64,000 bases of DNA. It comes from Plazaster borealis (Eukaryota; Echinodermata; Asteroidea; Forcipulatida; Labidiasteridae). Made by a program: the position numbers and the translations under genes. Where the stretch lies: contig CM037457.1 in assembly GCA_021014325.1 (NCBI GenBank), positions 9,614,538-9,678,537 on the forward strand, given 5' to 3'. Below, piece after piece: positions 11,116 through 23,843 of the stretch (its first letter is position 1; the number at the start of each line of letters is the position of its first letter). The notes under the pieces are model-generated. The model saw only the letters and a program-made list of their open reading frames with translations, made no database searches and had not been told where the DNA came from.

Positions 11116-11439
11116 GTTATGCCGAGTTATGCAATAATTGTACTCAGCCGGCTTACTTACAGTAGCTTGCGACTAACTGCGTAAGCTAGGACTCGTTCCT
11201 CAACATCTTGGACTTGCTACAGCACCGCCCAAATGGCATCGGTGTCCAGGACAAAGTCACATTCTGGAATTGGGTGTGACACTTAGATTCGGGCAAACTG
11301 AAATCTGTCCTTCAACTCATCAAACGCCCCTTGAATTGGTAGGACTAGCTTGGTCCATGTAAATTCCCTCAATTTTTCTATCAGGTCATGCAACGGACTC
11401 GCTATTTCCCCAAACTCCTTGAATGAACTTCCTGTTATA

Positions 11440-11865
11440 AGAGGCGAGGCCAAAAAAGCTTCTCACATCTCTTACTTACTTCAGAATTGGCCACTCGGCT
11501 ACAGCTTTGACCTTCTCCGGATCTGTTGCTATCCCTTCTGCGGACATGATATGCCCCAGATAAGCCACTGACTTTATAAACAAGTGACACTTGCTGGGCT
11601 TCAATTTGATTCAACTTGGTCTCAATCTGTCCAACACAACTCTTAGACGGTCTATGGTTTCAGTCACTGTTTGTCCAGACACAATTGTCATAAGTAAATC
11701 AACAAATGTCCCACTGCAATTCAGCCATGACCAATTCTCCATCAGCCTTTCAAATGTGGCTGGTGCATTACACAACCCACAGGGCATGCATTTCCACCTG
11801 TACAACCCATTCCTAAATACAAATATTATGACGGAGTCTCGGCATGAGAAGACTACCCGATTCAT
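11440..11865 (-). pseudogene. Reverse transcriptase fragment of the gypsy remnant
   Basis: 11865-11611 reads GLYRWKCMPCGLCNAPATF, the conserved MPFGLxNAPATF block, but the catalytic YxDD is changed to FVDL. In another frame 11608-11480 carries KPSKCHLFIKS and YLGHIMSAEGIATDPEK, the C-terminal RT blocks. A frameshift between the two and the lost catalytic motif make it non-functional. Confidence 0.85.
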
Positions 11866-11869
11866 TTTG

Positions 11870-13122
11870 AGAGTGGCCCCCTGCAGTGCACGAATTCACG
11901 TCGGAGGCACTGATCTACTTTGAACCGTCCCGTGCGACACGCATTCATGCACCAGACATACATTGTAATTCAGAGCATCCCCGTACTGAGTACACATTTA
12001 CATCAGATGCCACTCGGGACCGTTCTTCTCTACACCAGTGGTTACACTGTAATAGCTCTGCTCAGAGCAACTCCACGGGATGGCGCCCGGAGGAGTTTTT
12101 GAAATCTTGTCTCGCTTACATTATAAAAACTACTTCAAAAGTTATACAACTGACCTTTGATTACACTGATTATTCTGTCATTGTTTAAGTTATTTCCAGG
12201 GGATTAACTAGTACAGATTGTGTTAAGTGATATCGTGAATTTGGATGCAATTACTCAACTTAACATTGAGTCACACTGGAGTATGATGCTCCTTTCCTAT
12301 AATTAGCGTAATGCAACACTCACTTCAATTATTACAAGTAAATCACTTTTGCTCTGACGGTCACAACACAGAGGAAAAGAGAGCGATCCATGCCCGCTCC
12401 ATCCTTAAATCTAACTTTGCTTTAGGCTGGCACCCTCCAACAACTGTAGACCATGATGGCTCAGGAACGAGCCAGGGTTACATTGCCAAGCGACCTAAAA
12501 CTTTCAACAGATTGCACTAATCGATACAGCATTCAGTTACAGTATCTTAATACTAAAAAAAGTTTAAGGGTCCTTTTGATGCCTCAATTATGCATGGCAT
12601 GCATGTTTCTTAAAATCCTGCCCAGTGTTTATTTCCTTTTTAAAGAAAGATAGGAAAATTAAAGAGTTTTGAAAACAAACAGTTCAAACTATAGACCGTA
12701 CAAGTATCACACGTATCGAACATTTTTGGCACCACTTTGGTACAACGTATATTGCTTTAACACATGAAGGAAACAAACTCGGGCACTTTAACGGGTCACA
12801 ATGTTGGAATACGCACGACACTTGCAGTATATATTCTGTTCAAAAAATAACCCAAAAGATTCACTCAGGTTAATCTTCCAACTTGGGGGATCCTGATGTC
12901 ACCATTATTTGATTTTGGCAAATAATCAATATTCCTCTAATTAGATTTCGGTAATGGTGACCCCGGTTTAACAAATTACAACTGGATCTACAGACTAAAA
13001 GGAATTGAGACGGCTGACAAGGAAGCAACTTATAATGAGAACAAAAGTATATTTATTTGAAATATTAAACTAATAACAATTTTTATAGTGTGTTTACAGA
13101 TCCATAATTGATCTCTGTTCAA
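11870..13122. other. Noncoding stretch with a dispersed duplicated segment
   Basis: No gene recognised. About 12715-12850 resembles 47575-47710 (shared phrases such as ATTGCTTTAA and GAAGGAAACAAA, in the same order), so it is part of the locally duplicated sequence set. A small imperfect inverted repeat (GTCACCATTA / TAATGGTGAC) occurs at about 12896-12962. Confidence 0.45.
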
Positions 13123-13126
13123 TTAA

Positions 13127-13492
13127 AGGCACTGAACACGTTTGGTAATTGTCAAAGACCAGTGTTCTCACTTGGTGTATCCCAACATATGCATAAAATA
13201 ACAAGCCTGTGGAAATTTGGGCTCAATTGGTTATCGAAGTTGCAAGAAAATTATGAAAGAAAAAACACCCTTGTTGTACAAATTTGTGTGCTTTCAGATA
13301 GGAATAAAAACTTCTTGCAAGAAGTTTTTATTATTTTAGTGAGAAATTACCTCTTTCTCAAAAATTATGTTACTTCAGAGGGAGTCATTTCTCACAATGT
13401 TTTATACTATCAACAGCTCTCTGTTGCTTGTTACCAAGTAAGTTTTTATGCTAATAGATATTTTGAGTGATTACCAAACGTGTACAGTGCCT
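13127..13492. mobile_element. TTAA-flanked MITE, copy 1
   Basis: 366 bp, flanked by TTAA at 13123-13126 and 13493-13496. Termini are AGGCACTGAACACGTTTGG and the inverted CCAAACGTGTACAGTGCCT. The centre holds a palindrome CTTCTTGCAAGAAG. Copies at 24801, 49080 and 50704 match along the length. The TTAA target is typical of piggyBac and Kolobok superfamilies; it has no coding capacity. Confidence 0.9.
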
Positions 13493-13496
13493 TTAA

Positions 13497-15141
13497 ATAC
13501 ATGATCATATCACGTCTTCAAACAGTTTCTCTGATACTGTCGTCAATGGTATTAAAGTAAATTAACTCAAATAATTCCACAGTTTCTTCTACATGTTACT
13601 GTGTCGATTCGTTCTATTCTTTTCTGATAGTATTACGAACAGTTTTAACTTTTTCAGTTTGACTCATGGATCATTCCATATTCAGTTTCTTTTACAAACC
13701 TAACATGGATTATTCCATATTTGTTTCTTCTGGGAACATAACAATTACAAACTCATGCTTTAACACTCTGCATCATTATAATCTTATACTTTACTACTTT
13801 GCACAAATCTAATCAACTCGTCGTCGAGGAGTTCCACTCCAGAACATCAAGTGTGCCTCTGACTGCCACGTCTCACAGTTCAGTGTTTCTCTCATCATAA
13901 TTGGCCCAAAAGAGGGGTGTTTACTCCGAAACCACTGCCATGGTTGCGTTAATGGTGGGATACCTCATGACGGGCTGAGTGTTGTTTTTCCCAAAATGTT
14001 AATGTGACGGGATTTTGGGAAAAAAGTTGCCTATTCTCGACACTGGCTTTGTCGGGCTGAAACGAGTCTCGTTTTGTGGCTGAATCCACAAACAGATCGT
14101 TACCAAAAATACACCTGCTGTTTCAGGCGTTTTTGGTCACTTGGTACCGTACTCTTTCCCTACTTCTCTCACACACACACACACTCAGGTTTTAGATGTC
14201 TTTCTCCGTCAAGAGTTGTTCGCCGACTGCCGAACTCTCCCCCCCCTCTCGCACTCTCACACACCACACTCCAAACCAACATACCACAACAAAGTACAAA
14301 AGGCTTGGACAATGCAATTAATTACTAAACAATTACACACTAAACAACAACTCCCAGTAACCGCAGCTTATAAGCCTGACTGGCTAAAATAAAACTTGCG
14401 GGAATTCTTGTCATTTTACTGGCTAAAAACTTGTGGACGATACCACTCAAATGCGCAGGTAATTCCTCTGACTTTGCCAAGATGGGCTAGCGTATGAAAA
14501 CAAAATACCAGTGTTACACCTGTGATGTGCCCCTTGGCCTTATTTTTGCCAAATTGCAATTTTCATTTGCATTAACAAAAGACAGAAAAATAGGATACAA
14601 TCATAAAACTTTTGAGTTACTTTTGCTCAAAAGAAACGAGGGCATCATCTTTGAAAACAAAATTCCTGGATTGGGCCCTGTTCCAAACACAGTTACTAGT
14701 TCACCCTGTTACTGTATGAGTGTGGATCCCCTCCACTTTGATAATACACAAAAATGATAGGCAATTGATATTTCACACTGGTAATGTTGAACAATTTCAA
14801 AAACATACCCACTCCTCTCACCTTTCACTCATTTGCGCAACTGTTTAGTGTATTTTGGAGTTCGAAGTTAGATTTTTGTAACTATCCCTACATTTTATAT
14901 AAATGAAATGCCTCTCATTTGATTCTACTGAGGTTCATGCCTCGTGCTGGCACTTTCCAATATATAGTCCCATGCACCAATCATATCGCTAGCACTTGCA
15001 ACTCAGTGTGTCCATATGATGCCGCTTTTCTTGTGTTCTTAAAAATTGTGTGTGTTAACACGTCTTTCTGCTTTAAAAAGTGGTTGAACAAAAACATTAT
15101 TAATAAGTTAACATCAATTTGATGATTGCTCTTTTCAACAG
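13497..15141. other. Noncoding stretch
   Basis: Short ORFs only. A (CA)n microsatellite lies at about 14169-14184 beside C-rich low-complexity sequence. Nothing else recognised. Confidence 0.4.
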
Positions 15142-15475
15142 ACATTTGCTGTCAATTGAATCCAGCAAACAAAATTGGGCCTGCTGGTCAACCATCCTGG
15201 ATTGTATCTGCTAGCAGACATCACTCGAGGAAAACAAAACCTCTCAAGAATCCCTTCTCAATGTGTCTTCTCACTGACATGATATCTGGAGGATTATGTG
15301 ACAACTCCATGGAGCAAGACATTTACATCCAGAGTTGAAGATGTAGGAGGCAGATCTTTGTTATATCTTGTCCTCTGAGTCAACGATTGTTGCAGAGAAC
15401 ACCTGAGTTACCTCATGGAGAGCCAAGCAAGTAGATACACATGTAAAGGATGCAAGTCTACACTTCCAAATAAAG
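15142..15475 (+). other. Candidate exon, copy A of a duplicated pair
   Basis: Bounded by an acceptor with a pyrimidine tract (GCTCTTTTCAACAG) and a donor (AAAG|GTAAAT), 334 bp. A paralogous copy at 21058-21391 has the same length and the same splice sites. The longest frame stops at 15338, the other two stop earlier, and differences between copies change amino acids freely, so it looks noncoding. Bases 15265-15320 resemble the 65-bp satellite unit at 17-19 kb. Splicing is inferred from consensus only. Confidence 0.4.
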
Positions 15476-16268
15476 GTAAATGTGCACATAGGCTCAGTAA
15501 AGTATGCAAGTTGATCATTTAAAAGAAGTTAAGTTAATCAGTTTTTTAAATATGCCCAATGTGTTCTCTCCCTGAGCATTGGTCTGTTGGCCAATTTGCA
15601 GTTTCAACAGGTGAGGGGTAGTGAAAGGTCTCTCTGATACAGACATTTCAAGTGACAAAAACACCAAATATATTTGCAGTTCTTTTTATTTAGCAGTCTA
15701 TTCTTATAACAAATACAATGAGGGTAGTTTTTTTGTCTTGACTTTTCTTTACCCGTGGGTATGCCCATTTATTACCACATATGACAAGTAGACACTTCGC
15801 TTGTACTGAGTGGCCTGAGCAGCCTTTATTTCAATTTAATATGCAAATAATTACATGATCTTAAAATTGGTCTCTGGTCGTTAATAATCCACAAGACCAG
15901 GAAAATTTTTGTCACGAATGCAACCATTAAGCCAAATTGTTTCAAAAACTCACAGCAACTCTTAGCACATATGATTCTCCGGCAGCACTCCAATCCACGA
16001 AATCATAGTCTTAGAAAAACAGCACTGATCTCCGACAGTAGTATTTGATCCGCAAAATCTTAAACCTTTAGCAAATTGATTTTTGGTAGTAATCGAACAG
16101 TTAAAATTGGTTTCTATTGGGCACAGCATACATGAGTGCTTATAGTCAGTTTACTACATATTACTTTACTAACTTGGAAACAACACACCACCATAATGCA
16201 TCACACAAACCTCTTCTAGAGATGATAATGATATCAGTCTTATACCGCTAACTTGTTTTCTCTTCTAG
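15476..16268. other. Presumed intron
   Basis: AT-rich single-copy sequence between two candidate exons; nothing recognised. Confidence 0.3.
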
Positions 16269-16364
16269 AAATGAATTGGATGAAGTTCCAACCTCTCCTA
16301 TCTGCTGCAGGGTTATAGGAGGAAACTCCAAGTGAAAACACAAATCTGTACATGTCCTAAAAAG
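16269..16364 (+). other. Candidate exon (96 bp)
   Basis: Acceptor CTTGTTTTCTCTTCTAG and donor AAAAAG|GTAAAT. No conserved reading frame is seen. It is placed between the duplicated 334-bp exon and the satellite exon. Confidence 0.3.
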
Positions 16365-16963
16365 GTAAATCATCTTTTAATGTGTTCATGACTTAATATC
16401 AGATTGGAGTTAGAACCAAAATCAACTTAGTCGGGATCTGTTCAACTTATTATTTGATAAGAAATAAGTGAAATAAACCACAAAGGAAACAGACTGGGTC
16501 AATTTTAATTCAATTTTTGGGGCACAAAGAAAGCTTGACTGGAACAGGATTTTAGTCTGCGACCTCCAGCAGCAACTTTGTTCAACCTTAAACTGCCATT
16601 TAACTAGGGATCACACCTAAGTTAATGATACAACCTAGGAAGCAGTAGCACAGGGATCGCTTTAAGGGAATGCGACTTTTTATTTCAAGTATCAAATAAT
16701 AAGCCACAAGGGAAACTGAATGGTTTCGTTCACCCCAAAATTGAATTAAATTTACCTAGTCCATTTCCATTGTGGTTAAATACTTGACATTTGAAATCAA
16801 AAGTTGGTTCAAATCCAAAACAAATAAGTCAATACTTAAACTTTTCCGTCCTTGTTTTCATTCGGTTATGACTTTCAATGAGTTTCGAGACAAGGTGTAC
16901 ATGTACATGTGTGTTATGAATGAGTTTGAAGTTCAATAAAAAACTCTGTATTCTACATTACAG

Positions 16964-19390
16964 AATGTCTACAAAGTTTCATCCTGTGTCTGCTTATTGA
17001 AATAACATCTAGAGTACTATGCAATGACTCACTGAACCCAGCCTCCTGTATCTGCTCACTGACATCATAACATCTTGAGGAATATGCAACGACACACTGA
17101 ACCCAGCATCCTGTATCAGCTCACTGACATCATAACATCTTGAGGAATATGCAGCGACTCACTGAACCCAGCCTCCTGTATCAGCTCACGACATCATAAC
17201 ATCTTGAAAAATATGCAACGATCATTGAACCCAGCTTCCTGTATCTGCTCGCTGATATCATAACATCTTGAAGAATATGCAAAGACTCACTGAACGCAGT
17301 CTCCCGTATCAGTTCACTGACATCATAACATCTTGCAACGACTCACTGAACCCTTACTCCTGTATCAGCCACTGACATCGTATCATCTTGAGGAATATGC
17401 AACGACTCACTGAACCCAGCCTCCTGTATCTGCTCACTGACATCATAACATCTTGAAGAATATGCAAAGACTCACTGAACGCAGTCTCCCGTATCAGTTC
17501 ACTGACATCATAACATCTTGCAACGACTCACTGAACCCTTACTCCTGTATCAGCCACTGACATCGTATCATCTTGAGGAATATGCAACGACTCACTGAAC
17601 CCAGCCTCCTGTATCTGCTCACTGACATCATAACATCTTGCAACGACTCACTGAATCCACACTTCTGTATCAGCCACTGACATCGTAACATCTTGAGGAA
17701 TATGCAATGACTCACTGAACCCAGCCTCCTGTATCTGCTCACTGACATCATAACATCTTGAGGAATATGCAGCGACTCAGTGAACCCAGCCTCCTGTATC
17801 AGCTCACTGACATCATAACATCTTGAGGAATATGCAACGACTCACTGAACCCAGCCTCCTGTATCAGCTCACTGACATCATAACATCTTGAGGAATATGC
17901 AACGACTCACTGAACCCAGCCTCCTGTATCTGCTCGCTGACATCATAACATCTTGAAGAATATGAAATTACTCACTGAAAGCAGCCTCCTGTATCAGCTC
18001 ACTGACATCAGAACATCTTGAAGAATATGCAATGACTCACTGAACGCAGTCTCCCGTATCAGTTCACTGACATCATAACATCTTGAGGAATATGCAACGA
18101 CTCACTCAACCCAGCCTCCTGTATCTGCTCACTGACATCATAACATCTTGAAGAATATGCAATGACTCACTGAACGCAGTCTCCCGTATCAGTTCACTGA
18201 CATCATAACATCTTGAGGAATATGCAATGACTCACTCAACCCAGCCTCCTGTATCAGCTCACTGACATCAGAACATCTTGCAACGACTCACTAAATCCAC
18301 ATTCCTGTATCAGCCACTGACATCGTAACATCTTGAGGAATATGCAACGGATCACTGAACCCAGCCTCCTGTATCAGCTCACTAATATCATAACATCTTG
18401 AAGAATATGCAATGACTCACTGAACCCAGCCTCCTGTATCTGCTCGCTGACATCATAACATCTTGAGGAATATGCAACGACTCACTGAACCCAGCCTCCT
18501 GTATCTGCTCACTGACATCATAACATCTTGAAGAATATGCAATGACTCACTGAACGCAGTCTCCCGTATCAGTTCACTGACATCATAACATCTTGAGGAA
18601 TATGCAACGACTCACTCAACCCAGCCTCCTGTATCAGCTCACTGACATCAGAATATCTTGAAGAATATGCAATGACTCACTGAACGCAGTCTCCCGTATC
18701 AGTTTACTGACATCATAACATCTTGAAACGACTCACTAAATCCACATTCCTGTATCAGCCACTGACATCGTAACATCTAGAGGAATATGCAACGACTCAC
18801 TGAACCCAGCCTCCTGTATCTGCTCATTGACATCATAACATCTTGAGGAATATGCAGCGACTCACTGAACCCAGTCTCCTGTATCAGCTCACTAACATCA
18901 TAACATCTTGAAGAATATGCAACGACTCACTCAACCCAGCCTCCTGTATCTGCTCACTGACATCATAACATCTTGAGGAATATGCAGCGACTCACTGAAC
19001 CCAGTCTCCTGTATCAGCTCACTAACATCAAAACATCTTGAAGAATATGCAATGACTCACTGAACCCAGCCTCCTGTATCTGCTCGCTGACATCATAACA
19101 TCTTCAAGAATATGCAACGACTCACTGAACCCAGTCTCCTGTATCAGCTCACTGACATCATAACATCTTGAAGAATATGCAACGACTCACTGAACGCAGT
19201 CTCCTGTATCAGCTCACTGACATCAGAACATATTGCAGAATATGCATTGACTAAATCTAGTCTCCTAGATCAACTCACTGACGTCAGATTGTCTTGAGGT
19301 GTTTGCAATGGCTGACTAAACCAAGTCTCCAGAAACTGGCCTGGCTGACATAACAAGGACCAGCAAGGACCAAACTCCCAACACAATAAG
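16964..19390 (+). other. Candidate 2.4-kb exon made of satellite repeats
   Basis: An acceptor (CTCTGTATTCTACATTACAG) lies immediately before, and a donor (AATAAG|GTAAAT) immediately after, the 65-bp repeat array. The whole array would therefore be one exon of the plus-strand transcript. There is no long open frame on the plus strand, so the product would be noncoding RNA. Inferred from splice consensus and the neighbouring candidate exons. Confidence 0.3.
16975..19300. repeat. 65-bp tandem repeat array, about 36 units
   Basis: Units start CCTCCTGTATCTGCTCACTG and contain CATCATAACATCTTGAGGAA and TATGCAACGACTCACTGAAC. Measured spacing is 65 bp (for example 17045 to 17110). Shorter variants lacking AGGAATATG recur at intervals, as do CTCCCGTATCAGTTCACTG variants, indicating higher-order patterns. 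Edges are more diverged than the centre. Confidence 0.95.
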
Positions 19391-19439
19391 GTAAATTTTA
19401 CTTTTTAATGTAAAAATTGAATTAGCTGTTGCAAACTGC

Positions 19440-19530
19440 GTACCAACCAAAAGGACCTCGGCTATAAATGCAAAAAAAAGCCGTACGTTTCGACCATAGT
19501 AGAGTCTTTCTTGGAGGCTAAATGAGAACA
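19440..19530 (-). repeat. Retroelement-tail-like fragment with GTCGAAACG motif
   Basis: On the minus strand it reads GACTCTACTATGGTCGAAACG, with GAC and GTC able to pair and GAAAC following, reminiscent of hammerhead-derived tails near Penelope-like elements. The CTGATGA part is absent. A remnant at best. The surrounding 19391-19958 is otherwise unremarkable and would be intron. Confidence 0.3.
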
Positions 19531-19958
19531 CAATACACATAATCAAGTATAATGGTGTAAAAAAACATTCAAGTGGAAAGAGATGACAGAGATGAAAGCG
19601 CACAGAAAAAGCAAGGGATGAACAATGAATATGGTGATATATTTAGATAAGTCTCAAATGTTTTACTCAAAGAATACTGAAAGTTTGTGTCATATTAAGA
19701 TTACATTGAATTGATTGTGCTCAGAATGTACAAATAAAGTCATTACAAAGTATTTAGATCATCAAACTATTCTCTTTTTCAGTTGACACAAAATGTTGCC
19801 AAAATGGGATTGTAGGTTTTATATTACTAACTGGGAAATAATTTAGTCCATCATTTTCTATATGTCCAACTTGATATCACTATAAATCTTACAATTTGTG
19901 TTTGTCAAGTTTATCCCGTCTTCATAACATTTCGTAATTTTACGCTATTCATCTGCAG

Positions 19959-20169
19959 GTTGTTTGTAATCTGTGTCTGCCCATCAGTTTGAAATCCTGC
20001 AGTATTCATGAATGAAAACAAGTTGAAGAACCTAGCCATCAATTGAAGGTTGAGAAAGGCAGGTCCCAGTCATCACTAGTCAACTGAGTTTTGTCGTTGC
20101 TACATTGAAAGCTTATTGATCATACCTGCTAGAGCTTCATGCCAGAGATGCAATCACTTACAATTTAAG
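19959..20169 (+). other. Candidate exon (211 bp)
   Basis: Acceptor TTCATCTGCAG and donor TTTAAG|GTAAAC. All frames contain stops. It fits the chain of noncoding candidate exons on this strand. Confidence 0.3.
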
Positions 20170-20545
20170 GTAAACCAACAATAAATGTTGTACTGGATAA
20201 AAATGTAAACACTTTCCAATTTTATTAGTTGGAATTTAATCATTTGGTTTACCAGTTCTTCAGAGTAAAGGAAGAAACATCTTGTAATTAAGTCAGATTT
20301 CAAATGATGAAGTATCTTTTAGTTCTGTGCTATTTCTCTTTTAAGCAGTAGCTGAAGTAAACAGTTGCAACTTGTAATGTTGGGGTTTTAACCAGTTTGA
20401 AACAGAATATCCAAAGTACCAACCATAAGCTAATTTCTCATAACACCATTCCGAAAATGTTATATCTGGAATATTGTTGTCAAAATGAATTGCTCACTTA
20501 ACAAAACAAAGGCAACAGACATGGTATTGTCACCTTAGTTTACAG

Positions 20546-20795
20546 TTCTCTTCCAAACTTTTTTGCATGGAAGCCTTCTTTGTTTCACCGTGTTCAGCTG
20601 TCTTCTATGCTGTAAGCCACGATAATGGACCACTTGGTGCTAAGAACAGGAAACAATCGTGGCAGCCTAATGATCTCTCAGAATCATGGTCTGTCAGACA
20701 TAATAAAGAGGGTCGGGACCAGGGAAAGAGTAATTTCAACCGTTGTTTCCAGCAACTTTTGTCCCTGTCTGCACGGGACAATGAAACAAGACACT
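20546..20795 (+). other. Candidate exon (250 bp) with open frame
   Basis: Acceptor TTAGTTTACAG and donor CACT|GTAAGT. A frame from an ATG at 20567 stays open across the donor (MEAFFVSPCSAVFYAVSHDN...), but I recognise no family and the amino-acid composition is unremarkable. Confidence 0.3.
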
Positions 20796-21057
20796 GTAAG
20801 TGCATGCATAGTGCACTCTGAACAGTTAGCTTTCCACTTGGGTCAACATGTCCACCGCTGTTAAACTTGTCCCAACAGATTGTTCCAAGCATGTTATCAC
20901 TTGTCCGCAACACACAATAGGGACTCTATTCTTTATCACGCCTCCACTGCTATGTTCTTGAAAATTCTGCATCTAATTACGTCTTACTGCAATAACTGAT
21001 TAAACACAAACATTATTAATAACTTAATATCATTTTTATGATTGCTCTTTTAAACAG

Positions 21058-21391
21058 ACATCCGCTGTCAATTGTATCCAGCAAAAAGAATTGGGCCTGC
21101 TGGTGAACCATCTTGGACTGTATCTGCTAGCAGACATCACTCAAGGAAAACAGAACCTCTCAAGAATCCCTTCTCAATGTGTCTTCTCACTGACATGATA
21201 TCTGGAGGATTATGTGACAACTCCATGGAGCAAGACATTTACATCCAGAGTTGAAGATGTAGGAGGCAGATCTTTGTTATATCTTGTCCTCTGAGTCAAC
21301 GATTGTTGCAGAGAATACCTGAGTTACCTCATGGAGAGCCAAGCAAGTAGATACACATGCAAAGGATACAAGTCTACACTTCGGAATAAAG
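21058..21391 (+). other. Candidate exon, copy B of a duplicated pair
   Basis: Paralogue of 15142-15475: same 334-bp length, acceptor (CTCTTTTAAACAG) and donor (AAAG|GTAAAT). Similarity extends some tens of bases into both flanking introns. The local duplication period is 5916 bp and spans the satellite exon. Confidence 0.4.
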
Positions 21392-21837
21392 GTAAATGTA
21401 CTTATTGAGGTGTACATAAAGGCTCAGTGAAATATGCAAATAAATTTGTCAGTTTTAAAAATACGTGCCATGTGTTTTCTCCCTGAGCTGTTTAAACAGG
21501 TGATTGGTAGTGAAAGTTCTCTCCCAAGTGGCCTTTCCAAGAAGCTGGTGAAAACATTTTGGAGAAATCCTGGAGCATGTACAGTGCTCAATAAACACAC
21601 TAATGAAGTGAATGAAGACTGCGTCTATTAACAGACATCGAAGTGCATGCAGAACAATGACAATTTAGGAAATATTGAGAACAACATTTGACATGTGTCG
21701 GGTAGTCTGTCCTATATTCAAACTGTTAATGATTTCTACAAATAACAGCAAATGTTTAGGCAATAATGTTTTTAAGGAAGATGTTGACATTGGCATCATG
21801 TTTGGTGTTTGACATTTGGTTAGTGTTGGCTCAATCA

Positions 21838-22575
21838 AGATCAGGGGCCAATTTCAAGCCTCTGCTTACCGCAGAATTCTGTGCTTCAACCCATAGAACG
21901 ACACACTTTACACAGGGTGCCTCAAGATCAGGGCCCAATTTCAAACCACTGCTTACCGCAGAATGATGTGCTTTCAGCCCGTAGAATCATGCACTTTACA
22001 GGGTGCCTAAAAAATAAGATCAGGGGCCAATTTTTATGGCACTACTTACTGCAGAATTCTGTGCTTACATCCTATAGAATCATACACTTTACAGGGTGCC
22101 TCAAGATCAGGGCCCAATTTCAAACCACTGCTTACCGCAGAATGATGTGCTTTCAGCCCGTAGAATCATGCACTTTACAGGGTGCCTAAAAAATAAGATC
22201 AGGGGCCAATTTTTATGGCACTACTTACTGCAAAATTCTGTGCTTTTGGCCCATAGAATCACACACTTTACAGGGTGCCTCAAGAATGAGATCAGTGCCT
22301 AATTTCATGGCACTACTTACTGCAGAATACTGTGCTTACAGTCCGTAGATTCACACACTTTCATGCACACTTTACAGGGTGCCTCAAGATCAGGGCCCAA
22401 TTTCATGGCACTACTTACTGCAGAATACTGTGCTTATAGTCCATAGATTCACACACTTTCATGCACACTTTACAGGGTGCCTCAAGATCAGGGCCCAAAT
22501 TCAAGCCTCTGCTTACCACAGATTTCTGTGCTTTTGGCCCGAATTACCACACACTTTACAGGGCGCGGCAAGCGC
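21838..22575. repeat. Tandem repeat, about 90-bp units, 8 copies
   Basis: Units begin AAGATCAGGGCCCAATTTCA and contain CTGCTTACCGCAGAAT and CACTTTACAGGGTGCC. Starts fall near 21838, 21925, 22016, 22103, 22194, 22285, 22386 and 22485. Two alternating subtypes (TTTCAAACCACTG and TTTTTATGGCACTAC) suggest a dimeric unit of about 178 bp. The first part resembles the MITE terminus at 74. Confidence 0.85.
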
Positions 22576-23843
22576 AGATTTCTATGATAACCAGTTCCAT
22601 AATATTGGGCACAGTAATCTTGTTGGTATTATGAATGTTTATTTACAAAGGATGTTTTCAATAGCACTCTCAGTTAAAAAATGTACAAGAAAATGAGACA
22701 ATACTACCAGAAGGCAGTGTAATATTGTCCAGTATAAATTCCAAATCGACCAAGAAAATTTATTTTGTATAAACTCTGCATACTTCACATGACAAACATT
22801 AGGCCAATGTTGAGATGTTTAGGTAAATATGCAAATTTGTAGGTTGGATTTAAGCAGTCCAATTTCTTTGACAATATCAGAACAATGTAAAGATGCAAAT
22901 GTTCATAAACCTTTTTGGATAAAAATCATATATATTTTGCTGTATGTTTTTGATGCAGCTTGCCACACATATGCACTGACAATGCTTCAATTTCAAATAA
23001 CTGGTGGCTACATTTAAATGAATATAATTTGAATTGTATTGTCAGGCACTGACCAAATTATTTCCATAGGTCCATGTATAAGGGGGTTTGCTAATTTTCG
23101 AAGCTCACATACACACTATGGTTTAAATCAGGGGAGGGAAGGTAGAGACATTTTAGTCCAAACTGTTTTAAAGGTGATTAGCTTGAGCAAAAGAAAACCC
23201 CAACACCATTCAGAAGGTTCAATGTAATAATCATACATTGACCAATCAGACCTGCATAAAAACAGCACACATTTTGTTCTGTCCGATGTTTCTTTTACTT
23301 CAAAATTTTAATGTAAAATTTGGTAGGCTATCGAATGTCTAGCAGATTTAGGTTCCATGGATAATCAACCATTCATGCTTAAAACCTGACAGACTTTGAT
23401 TTGCCCTGTTATTTTAAGATTGCTGCATTATTTTAACCCAAATGATTCTGGTTGCATGCAGTCAAAAGAAAAATTAGTGATATTGTCATTGTTGTGTTTG
23501 TTTTTGTGTTATGCTTTTTCTAACCAAATTTGTCAAAATCAGACCATCATTTAATAGTTGGAGTGGTGTTTTGCTCTTCTAAGCTTAGTTTGTTGCTCAA
23601 AAAGAGTTTGAAATTAGTAAATTATAAATTCTTAACCTTTTTGACACAGGGTTAGTAGTTGAACTTAGAGACGAGATGTACATGTATATTGCAGAACAGC
23701 AGAGTAACCATACAAAGATACTGATAGTTCCAATTGTAGCGTTATTGTTGCAACATATTTCTCAAAAGCTGTTGAATGTGTCAACCTTAACATTTGGATT
23801 ACCAAATTTGTTAATCTAGGTGTTCGTACGTCAATCATTACCA
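22576..23843. repeat. Segmental duplicate of the 47-kb region (left copy)
   Basis: 22655-22890 matches 47700-47900 (AGCACTCTCAGTT, GACAATATCAGAACAATGTAAAG) and 23670-23843 matches 47310-47488. The two blocks are in opposite order in the two places but on the same strand, so the duplication history has more than one step. Here the GATGTACATGTA segment is single copy; at 45.6-47.3 kb it is expanded into a 108-bp array. No gene recognised. Confidence 0.7.

Larger units (their letters stand above)
9583..11865 (-). mobile_element. Ty3/gypsy retrotransposon pol remnant
   Basis: A decayed minus-strand pol in the order RT, RNase H, integrase and post-integrase tail, detailed in the next entries. The tail region (about 9940-9583) keeps the start of the family text after integrase (FDPAKKKHLSPK) with frameshifts and stops. 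No gag or protease is recognised at 11870-13100 and no LTR pair is evident. Nothing in it looks like an envelope gene. Confidence 0.85.

Noticed and set aside
11886..12188. 100-codon plus-strand ORF just beyond the gypsy remnant
   Set aside because: No recognisable similarity, overlaps an alternative frame, and lies in decayed element flank.
15412..15480. ATG frame MESQASRYTCKGCKSTLPNK in the candidate exon, reminiscent of a PARP-type zinc finger start
   Set aside because: Only about 20 residues match a loose pattern, the second cysteine is tyrosine in the duplicate copy, and the frame is not open from the exon start.
16975..19300. Possible CRISPR-like array because of regular direct repeats
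   Set aside because: No unique spacers; whole units are tandem with small variants, and the context is eukaryotic.
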